DNA of 38,488 bases from positions 1 to 38,488 of the forward strand of contig JADFOI010000020.1 in assembly GCA_022562935.1 (NCBI GenBank), read 5' to 3'. This document shows, piece by piece, positions 32,817-38,488 of the stretch (its first letter is position 1; every line of letters begins with the position of its first letter). The DNA comes from Acidobacteriota bacterium (GTDB taxonomy: Bacteria > Acidobacteriota > UBA6911 > RPQK01 > JADFOI01). The notes under the pieces were generated by a model, which saw only the letters and a program-made list of their open reading frames with translations, was not told the origin of the DNA and did not search any database. Made by a program: the position numbers and the translations under genes.

Positions 32817-34492
32817 CGATGAAAGTGAACACACCAACACTTTTGATTGTGGCACTCACTTTCTCACTCATGAGCGCCAATGCGCTGTGGGGAGAAACTT
32901 CATCGCCGATTTCCTCTTCCGGCACAGACTTCATGGCTCCCAAAAGAGATGTCCATGGGAAGTCCATCGGGCAGGAGGATGTCCTGATTGAGGAAGTTGC
33001 TTTTGCCGACTCCGGCCGCCGGTATCGGCGGCTGGATGTGGGGGTCAGTGGAACCCTTGCAGGTTGGGTGGTCAAAGAGGGTCCCCGAGGCAACCACTTC
33101 ACTTCTCACCCTGAGTTTGCCTTCACTCAATCGGGAAATGAGTATCGACGTTTCCATGGAATACTCAGATACGAGGCTTCCAAGGGTACGGCCGTGACCC
33201 TGGTGTACCCGGAAGCCGGGACTCCCTGGAATAAAAAGTTGTTTGTCACCGTCCATGGCAGAAGTGGATCCTTTTTCGGAGGAACACTCAAAGCATGGAA
33301 CCAGAACCTTGATTCGGCAAACCCTCTGGGAGATCTCAATGGCTATGAAAGAGTGATGCTGGATAAAGGCTATGCCGTTGCCAAGACCCGAAGAAATGCC
33401 GGCGCTGCCAGTGGGGATCCGGGTTCGGGCCCGGGAGACTACTCGGTGACTTTGGATGATGGTGAGATTGTGCAAGGACGGAATCTCAACATCCACACCG
33501 ATTTGCTCCTGGACATGGTTCGATTGTCGGAAAATCTTTTGAAGGACCGTTTAGGGGAAAAGCCCTTGCGCACCTACTGGTTCGGCCATTCTGCCGGTGC
33601 CATGAATGGACGCTTGATCAACTATGTGCCTGGTCTGAACCTCGATGAGAACGGAGAAACCCTTATTGATGGATTCATCAACAGTGACTCCGGGGGCGGA
33701 AGATACCTCCCTGTTTTAATGAAAGAGGGTGAGGATACGCTTTTGCTAACCGATGAGGCCCGGCGGCAATTCGTCAAGACCATTGAAACTGCCCACCAGC
33801 TCTACACGAGCCGAATGGATGTTCCCACTCTTCCGCCATGGATGTCGTACGGTTATCTGGTCAACAAAAGATTGACGGCCAGGATCCTCAGAGACAAAGG
33901 TCTGGAAAAAAAGATGCGGATCTATGAGGTGCAAGGGGTGAGTCACATGGCCGGGGGGCATCGCTCAGGAGGTGGAGACACGGTCCTTCTGGATTTGTCG
34001 GGACTCATGGACGGCCTGATTGATCTTCTGGACAACTGGGTGGAAAGGGACATCGCTCCTCCTGCGAGCAAATCCGGGTGGTTAGAATTGGGCGATGTGA
34101 ATGGTGACGGGGTGAATGAAAATGAAGCCATCGCCCTGCCCGAAGTGGCCTGTCCTCTTGGCCTGTATTATCCCTATCCCCCAAGCCGGGGAAAGAGTGG
34201 TGGAGGATATACCGGGTTTGCCGCCTTTGACGGCCAGGGTCTTGAACCCCTGGATGGGCAGGGGGCTTTTGTGGATATGAACTTGAACCGATATCTTGAT
34301 CACAAGGAAAGTGTGGATGAAGCATGGCATCGACTGGGTCTATTAAAGCACGGCGAAACGTTCAGCCGCAGCAAATACCAAGCCTGTGTCGAGGCGACTG
34401 TTGCCCAGTTAAGGAAAGAGAAGCTGATCACCGAGAGGGCTGCTCAAAGGTATGTCCAACAAGCCTCAACAGCCGATTTCCCAGGGCAGTGA
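32813..34492 (+). CDS. Secreted alpha/beta-hydrolase of the Abhydrolase_10 type
   Basis: 559 residues. Signal peptide about 1-27. The hydrolase core has an oxyanion-type HGRSG (149), nucleophile elbow GHSAG (Ser260) and a candidate catalytic His378 (GVSHMAGG). Residues about 427-440 contain DVNGDGVNENEAI, a dockerin/EF-hand-like calcium loop (Asp428, Asn430, Asp432 and Glu or Asn further on). A trailing helical domain follows, with the repeated phrase RAAQRYVQQA. Family members are poorly characterised esterase-like proteins. Start ATG 32813 overlaps the DoxX stop, so translation is coupled. Confidence 0.85.
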   Translation: MTMKVNTPTLLIVALTFSLMSANALWGETSSPISSSGTDFMAPKRDVHGKSIGQEDVLIEEVAFADSGRRYRRLDVGVSGTLAGWVVKEGPRGNHFTSHPEFAFTQSGNEYRRFHGILRYEASKGTAVTLVYPEAGTPWNKKLFVTVHGRSGSFFGGTLKAWNQNLDSANPLGDLNGYERVMLDKGYAVAKTRRNAGAASGDPGSGPGDYSVTLDDGEIVQGRNLNIHTDLLLDMVRLSENLLKDRLGEKPLRTYWFGHSAGAMNGRLINYVPGLNLDENGETLIDGFINSDSGGGRYLPVLMKEGEDTLLLTDEARRQFVKTIETAHQLYTSRMDVPTLPPWMSYGYLVNKRLTARILRDKGLEKKMRIYEVQGVSHMAGGHRSGGGDTVLLDLSGLMDGLIDLLDNWVERDIAPPASKSGWLELGDVNGDGVNENEAIALPEVACPLGLYYPYPPSRGKSGGGYTGFAAFDGQGLEPLDGQGAFVDMNLNRYLDHKESVDEAWHRLGLLKHGETFSRSKYQACVEATVAQLRKEKLITERAAQRYVQQASTADFPGQ

Positions 34493-34538
34493 CCCCGAGG
34501 GGTTTCGTGCAGTCGTGCACGTCGTGCACGTCAGGAAT

Positions 34539-34666
34539 GTGGGAGGCACCTCAGGTGCCGAATCCGAAAACCGATCCTGAAATGGCTCCCATTTATCGGG
34601 CACAGGATGACTGGCCCCCTTCATTTCTCCTCTCACATGTGAGATTCGGCACCTGAGGCCTCCCAC
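34539..34666. repeat. Long-arm inverted repeat between convergent genes
   Basis: The left arm at 34539-34564 (GTGGGAGGCACCTCAGGTGC then CGAATC) and right arm at 34643-34666 (GATTCGGCACCTGAGGCCTC then CCAC) are complementary except for a 2-base gap, enclosing 78 bases. Each arm also contains its own smaller palindrome (GGCACCTCAGGTGCC). Just before it, near 34507-34532, GTCGTGCAC units repeat in tandem. It lies between the Abhydrolase_10 gene and the selenoprotein gene, which face each other. It may be a bidirectional terminator, a REP-like unit or a small non-autonomous element. It is not the same family as copies A-C. Confidence 0.7.
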
Positions 34667-34694
34667 ACTCCGGAGGCCTTTGCAATCAACCCTT

Positions 34695-35831
34695 CTAAGG
34701 GCGGCGCTGGCGGGACACGAAGGGCTTGATCCCTACGGTCCAGGAGAGGGGAACTGACACCGGATTGTAGCAAACCTTGTCGTCGCAGGCCTGATACTCC
34801 AGCGAGCCCGTGAAGGTCAGGGTTCCCATTTCGTCAAATGCCGCCCTCTCCTCCCGAAGGGTTTCGGTAACCACTTCCTGCAACAAGGTGAACGGTTTCT
34901 GATAAACAGGCACCCGCTCATCGAGCGGTTCGAAGTAATAGATCTCGGAAGCAGGGTGCTGTATGGGGAGGAGGCGAACAAAGCGTTGCGGCTCGATTGA
35001 AAGGGTGATGACCCGATAGCCCTCGGCACCCGGGGCATAGACGTGCATGTTGGGCTGAGGTGTGATTTCAACGGCCAAAGAGAAGAGTTCACCCCGAGCG
35101 ATCACCGAATCACTGGGATAGGTCCTGATCTGGATATGGCTTGTCGAGATCTCGGTTCCCTGAACGGAAGAGCCTCCTGCGCCTACCTTTATCAGAATGT
35201 TGGCGGCTGTGTTTCGTTCCTGATAAAAGTCCTCGAAGAAGCGGGCCGTGACCACGCCCTCAGTGTCAAGCATGAATGTGCCGGGATAGGCGATTCCCAC
35301 GAACCGCTCATTCGGGCTGGTTACCGACACATACAGCGGGAAGTCGGCCAGGACCGCCGGGTCGTCCCCATTGGGACCGAGGGCTTCTGCGCTAACCGTG
35401 TTTAAGATGCCATACCGCTTGATGGTTGCCGAGCCCACGTCCGCCAGCATCGTGAAGGTGATCCCCTGCTGCTGGGCGAATTCGGCCAGCTTCTCCCGGG
35501 AGTCGTAGCTGATGCTTACCAGTTCCAGTCCCTGCTCGCGAATGTCATCGACCCGTCCCTGCAGCTCGACCAGCTGCGTCCTGCAGTAGGGTCACCAATC
35601 CGCCGATCTCACAAAGACGAGCATGGCTCCCTTGGGACCCATGATCGACTGCAGTGTCCGGGTCTCGCCATGCTGATCCTGCAGGCTGAAGTCGGGTACT
35701 CGCTCGCCTACCTGAGGCCCCAGTTTGGAGACATCGATCTTCGTTCGCGTGGGCGTCTGGGCCCGGGCCGCCCAGGTCGCCATCCCCATGAAAAACATCG
35801 CCAACACAATGACCATCACTCTTCTGGACAT
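34695..35831 (-). CDS. Selenocysteine-containing redoxin fused to a DsbD-alpha-like domain
   Basis: 378 residues if the in-frame TGA at 35592-35594 is read as selenocysteine (Sec80). Reading frame and homology continue straight through it. Residues 1-24 are a signal peptide. About 36-200 are an AhpC/TSA-redoxin thioredoxin fold (VGERVPDFSLQDQHGETRTL, then FVRSADW-U-PYC, then ELVSISYDSREKLAEFAQQQGITF). About 225-370 resemble the DsbD N-terminal domain, with Cys349-x4-Cys354 in YQACDDKVCYNPVSVPLSW. The active-site motif UPYC replaces the CPYC of cysteine homologs. Conventional calling splits this into a short 79-residue fragment and a headless C-terminal fragment starting at 35450. GGAGGTAG precedes ATG 35831. 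It is probably a periplasmic peroxide- or disulfide-reducing enzyme whose C-terminal domain receives or hands on electrons. A simple nonsense-mutated pseudogene is the alternative but is less likely. Confidence 0.87.
35561..35577 (-). promoter_or_regulatory. Candidate bacterial SECIS hairpin
   Basis: Read on the minus strand, GCAGCT (35572-35577), loop GGTCG (35567-35571) and AGCTGC (35561-35566) form a perfect 6-bp stem with GGU at the start of the apical loop. The GGU lies 21-23 bases after the TGA; in E. coli fdhF it lies at nearly the same distance. An alternative CTGCAG/CTGCAG pairing just outside the stem competes partly. Such hairpins recruit SelB-tRNA(Sec). No selA/B/C/D gene is in the window. 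Confidence 0.72.
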
Positions 35832-35885
35832 TCCTACCTCCTCAATGAATTCAGGATGCTCGCTTCCTTTCCAGGAACATACCTC

Positions 35886-35914
35886 ATTCTAAATGTTCCA
35901 GGGTAGAATCTCAA
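35886..35914 (-). promoter_or_regulatory. Sigma-70-like promoter for the selenoprotein gene
   Basis: On the minus strand TTGAGA (35909-35914), 17-base spacer, TAGAAT (35886-35891), about 55 bases before the start codon. An intact promoter and ribosome binding site argue that the gene is expressed. Confidence 0.6.
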
Positions 35915-35960
35915 CGGTGAACGCCCGGATGGGGACGGAGCGATCGGAAGATGAACATTT

Positions 35961-36659
35961 TCATGAAGTCCGACCTTCCCTGGATTGGAAAGCTCCCCAT
36001 GCCAACAGTAGATTAAAAAAGATCATCATGGGGACCACGATGCCGGGTGCCAGCACCATCGGAAACTCAAAGATAAAGACAAATCCAGGTTCGTTCATCC
36101 AGTAGTTCATCAGGGGAAAGGTGGGCAAAAGGATGAGGGAGGCTCCGATCAGACTCCAGACCACCAGAAAGCCCTGGCTGACGGCTTTGCGGAGGAGCAA
36201 CCACCCCACCAGGATGGCGGAGACTCCAAACAAGAAATCGGGTATGCCGATCCAGAAGACATAACTGGAGGTGATCTGCCCTTGTATGCCCTTGATCACC
36301 CCGCCCAGCGCCCCAATACGGAGAGCTTGAAAAAAGACCAGCCAATGTTGCGGAGTGCTGGATGCGATACCGTGCAGGGCACGCCGCAAATTTCTGGACA
36401 GGATAAAGTTGATGAAAAGTATCGTGACCGGAATACCGGACTGCCACAATAAGGGGACCTGATTCATGAGCGCGACGTGGATCCCACCTATCCCCAGTGC
36501 TATGAGAACGGCTGTCCAGACCGCAAAAGCCAGAATCAGGAAATAGACGCTGCCTGCTTCCGCCCCGCTTATCGACCGGTCCTTCCTGGCTTTAGCGGTG
36601 ATGAACACGGCGAAGGCAAGAGTGAGGAGTGCCAATAGGGGTACCAGGGATAATCTCAT
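35961..36659 (-). CDS. Multi-pass membrane protein of unknown function
   Basis: 232 residues with about seven hydrophobic segments (near 3-22, 37-60, 71-88, 105-122, 132-158, 165-184 and 197-224). Loop residues include RNLRRALHGIASSTPQHW and the phrase IGIPDFLFGVSAILVG. No family recognised and no catalytic motif seen. ATG 36659 is preceded by AGGAG at 6 bases. It lies upstream of the selenoprotein gene in the same direction (130-base gap), but that gene has its own promoter. Confidence 0.75.
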   Translation of the reverse strand: MRLSLVPLLALLTLAFAVFITAKARKDRSISGAEAGSVYFLILAFAVWTAVLIALGIGGIHVALMNQVPLLWQSGIPVTILFINFILSRNLRRALHGIASSTPQHWLVFFQALRIGALGGVIKGIQGQITSSYVFWIGIPDFLFGVSAILVGWLLLRKAVSQGFLVVWSLIGASLILLPTFPLMNYWMNEPGFVFIFEFPMVLAPGIVVPMMIFFNLLLAWGAFQSREGRTS

Positions 36660-37013
36660 GGGGAACTCCTGATCTCGGTCATGGCAATACAGAATGGTTC
36701 AAGTTGCATTCCTGACCTTTTCCGCTGCTTGAACCGGCGCTGCCACCTCAGAGCCACCCTGTAGACCTTTCACCTTTTGCTGGGTCTTTCCCAGGCCGGT
36801 CTGGCCTTCGCAAGGAGCTGAAACAGAAAATGTTTCACTGTCTTCAGATGTTTTTGTTCTGGAGCGACTGCGTTTTGCTGCAGCGAAACGCCGGACTCTC
36901 TTTTCTGGGCGGTATCAAGTTCTCAGCCGGTTATCCAACGAATGTAATGATTGGTGCCCTAGCCTCACTCAATTAAGGAACCCGGGTCAGGCCGGCGTAC
37001 AAAAGGAGACAGC
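36660..37013. other. Divergent intergenic region without a recognised gene
   Basis: A 354-base spacer between divergent genes. It ends in AAAAGGAG before ATG 37014. I see no RNA gene, repeat copy or clear promoter; short hairpins such as GGTCTTTCCCAGGCCGG near 36782-36800 are weak. Confidence 0.5.
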
Positions 37014-37304
37014 ATGATTGACTCAAAAGACATAAAGGTTGGTGCCTACGCGGGTCTGACCGGAGGTGCGGTCTTCGGAGTGATGATGTCTATCATGGTG
37101 GGAGATCCATCGGCTGAGATCGGCTTTTTCATCTACCTGGTCATTGGCGCCGTGATCGGTGCGATTGTGGGAGTCGGTTACATTTGGCTTAAAGGTCGGA
37201 GTAGCGCCCATAAAGCAGTCGGAGGACGGGTCCGCACCTTGGCGGAACTGTGCATGTACAACACACTATCGAAGGAGACTGATCTCAGGGGGGAACAACT
37301 CTGA
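37014..37304 (+). CDS. Small glycine-rich membrane protein
   Basis: 96 residues. Two hydrophobic segments (about 10-28 and 38-60) are packed with Gly and Ala (GAYAGLTGGAVFGVMM; YLVIGAVIGAIVGVGYIW), reminiscent of glycine-zipper hairpins. The basic C-terminal tail GRSSAHKAVGGRVRTLAELCMYNT is soluble. Function unknown. AAAGGAG lies 5 bases before the ATG. The stop overlaps a possible CTG start of the next gene. Confidence 0.7.
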   Translation: MIDSKDIKVGAYAGLTGGAVFGVMMSIMVGDPSAEIGFFIYLVIGAVIGAIVGVGYIWLKGRSSAHKAVGGRVRTLAELCMYNTLSKETDLRGEQL

Positions 37305-37330
37305 ACGCACACCGAGGACACACTTTATAC

Positions 37331-37981
37331 TTGCTGCTCCTTTTTGGGGTGTTGGTAACCTCATTTTCCGGTTTCCTGCTTTCCGACACCTTCGAATCTG
37401 CCCGAAACAACCCCGTTCTCAGGAACCACTTCCTCCGGCAACATATTCAGATGATGTCTTACATGGATGTCTATGGAAACCTGCGTTACCGGGGAAATGT
37501 CCGCCTGCTTGAGCAACAGGTTGACCGGCTTGTCGACGATTTTCTGGCACGCGTAGCCCACCAGCTTGGCACCCTCAAGATTCACTTCAACACAGTCTTG
37601 CGCAGCCGGGCAGAGACGCTCAGTAAGGCTTCCAACGACGAGAGCAGACGAGGGGCACAGGCACGCTGGAAGGACTCTCTCAAGACGATGGCGGATGAGG
37701 CAGAAGATCTTCGCAAGATCTTGTCTTATGTTTTAAGGGGCTTGGATAAAAAGAGTGACTTCAAGCCTGAGATCGAGGCCAATGCAAACAACTCGGGATT
37801 CCATAAGGAAATCCGGTTCATCCAGGAGCAGATTGTTAAAGCGGAGCGGCGAATCAAGGACTATTTTTTCGTTCCCACCCACACAGTCAACCTGCAAGAC
37901 CTTCAAGGCCAAAACATGATGATTTACCTGTACAGGGTGAAGAAGATGTCAAAGAAGCTTAGCGAATTTCCGCCGGGATAG
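37331..37981 (+). CDS. Exported helical protein of unknown function
   Basis: 216 residues from TTG 37331. The N-terminal segment LLLLFGVLVTSFSGFLL looks like a signal peptide or anchor. The rest is highly helical and charged (LLEQQVDRLVDDFLARVAHQL, AEDLRKILSYVLRGLDKK, IRFIQEQIVKAERRIKDYFF), suggesting a coiled-coil or four-helix fold. No family recognised. The true start may be CTG 37301, which gives a more natural signal (positively charged NAHRGH before the hydrophobic run), sits behind GGGGGG and overlaps the upstream stop. I keep the TTG because CTG starts are rare. It is probably co-transcribed with 37014. Confidence 0.7.
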   Translation: MLLLFGVLVTSFSGFLLSDTFESARNNPVLRNHFLRQHIQMMSYMDVYGNLRYRGNVRLLEQQVDRLVDDFLARVAHQLGTLKIHFNTVLRSRAETLSKASNDESRRGAQARWKDSLKTMADEAEDLRKILSYVLRGLDKKSDFKPEIEANANNSGFHKEIRFIQEQIVKAERRIKDYFFVPTHTVNLQDLQGQNMMIYLYRVKKMSKKLSEFPPG

Positions 37982-38099
37982 TCTGGAAGCGCTCCGACTT
38001 GCTCCCCTATAGGTTTTCAGGAAAATACCAAAAGATAGGAAACATGGAACAGATGACCCAGTGGTACCCCGGCTCAAGTGAGTTCGAGAGGAGCCTTTT

Positions 38100-38488
38100 A
38101 TGCGAGAGTTTTTTTCAACAGTGGTAACCATGAAGCCTGTTGTCTTCATCTTTCTATTTCTGTTCATTCTCCTGGGCGTTGGCGCCGCGGATCAAAAAAA
38201 GCCTGCCCCACGGTTTCGGGTAGGTGTGGATACGGTAGCAGTTCGAGTGGCGGTGAGCGACCCCCTCAACCGCTATGTCGTGGGCCTGGAAAAGGAGCAT
38301 TTCAGGATTTTCGAGAACAAGGTCAAACAGACCATTACCCATTTTTTCAGCGACAAGTCTCTCATCAGCGTTGGCATTATCTTGGATGTCAGCGGTTCAA
38401 TGAAGATCAATATCGGGAGTGCCCGCAATTCAGTGGTGCGATTCCTGGAACGTGGAGATCCGGGCGATCAGTACTTCTTGATCACGTT
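38100..38488 (+). CDS. VWFA-related secreted protein, N-terminal part (cut by window end)
   Basis: 129 complete codons are visible before the window ends. Signal peptide (about 11-29), then VRVAVSDPLNRYVVGLEKEHFRIFENKVKQTITHF, the same lead-in as in the protein at 9987, and MIDAS start ILDVSGSMK (DxSxS) with GDQYFLIT. It belongs to the Acidobacteria-type VWFA family. AGGAG is 6 bases before ATG 38100. Confidence 0.85.
   Translation, partial: MREFFSTVVTMKPVVFIFLFLFILLGVGAADQKKPAPRFRVGVDTVAVRVAVSDPLNRYVVGLEKEHFRIFENKVKQTITHFFSDKSLISVGIILDVSGSMKINIGSARNSVVRFLERGDPGDQYFLIT

Noticed and set aside
35450-35831. Two separate genes or a pseudogene: a short protein ending in SADW and a headless C-terminal protein
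   Set aside because: Frame, family features, promoter, ribosome site and a SECIS-like hairpin are all continuous across the TGA, which sits at the active-site position. Selenocysteine explains this better.
37159-37512. 117-residue frame bridging the two small genes near the right end
   Set aside because: It overlaps both better-supported genes out of frame and has no domain or ribosome site.

Overview
The window most resembles an Acidobacteriota genome (probably an environmental, metagenome-assembled one). Two VWFA-related proteins of the type that is abundant in that phylum, a CBM9-like/DUF5916 outer-membrane-type protein, Abhydrolase_10, DUF3179 and PQQ-dehydrogenase genes, moderate-to-high G+C, and good Shine-Dalgarno sites all point that way. 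There is no 16S rRNA or other direct marker, so this is inference. No rRNA, complete tRNA, CRISPR array, transposase or phage gene was seen.

Layout. 1-2200: upstream region and a periplasmic PQQ dehydrogenase. 2201-3680: tRNA-derived remnants, an A/T-rich SRAP (abasic-site/HMCES-type) gene and a 225-bp inverted-repeat element, which looks like a small integrated patch. 3677-9580: a DUF5916 protein, the first of four small membrane-anchored paralogs, and two FAD-linked oxidases with Tat-type signals. 9987-16535: a VWFA protein, a second inverted-repeat element, a Des-type acyl-lipid desaturase, paralog 2, an A/T-rich DUF3179 gene and a lipoprotein amidase. 16730-26350: a BNR-repeat lipoprotein, paralog 3, a third repeat element, a single-CxxCH protein, two secreted amidohydrolases, a secreted esterase overlapping paralog 4, and an unknown exported protein. 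26500-34492: a large amidase, a small lipoprotein, a SPOR-domain protein, an arylsulfotransferase-like lipoprotein, and a DoxX/Abhydrolase_10 pair with overlapping start and stop. 34695-38488: a split-looking redoxin gene that reads best as a selenoprotein, membrane proteins, and the start of a second VWFA protein at the window edge.

Functional theme. Most genes encode exported enzymes (amidases, amidohydrolases, esterases, flavin and quinone oxidases, sulfotransferase, sialidase-like) and several kinds occur in pairs. This suggests extracytoplasmic breakdown or modification of diverse organic compounds with envelope redox chemistry. Genes are mostly single transcription units separated by repeat-bearing spacers. 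The real operons are short (9580-6576 minus; 24239-25653 plus; 32364-34492 plus).

Most notable points: (1) an in-frame TGA in a redoxin-DsbD-alpha fusion at the first position of a U-P-Y-C motif, followed by a hairpin with a GGU-bearing loop at bacterial SECIS distance; (2) four same-strand paralogs of a membrane-anchored, possibly split-barrel family within 20 kb; (3) a MITE-like repeat family with terminal inverted repeats that abuts the stop codon of one gene and the start codon of another; (4) a recurring promoter-like motif, TTGCCT-17-TAGCAT.
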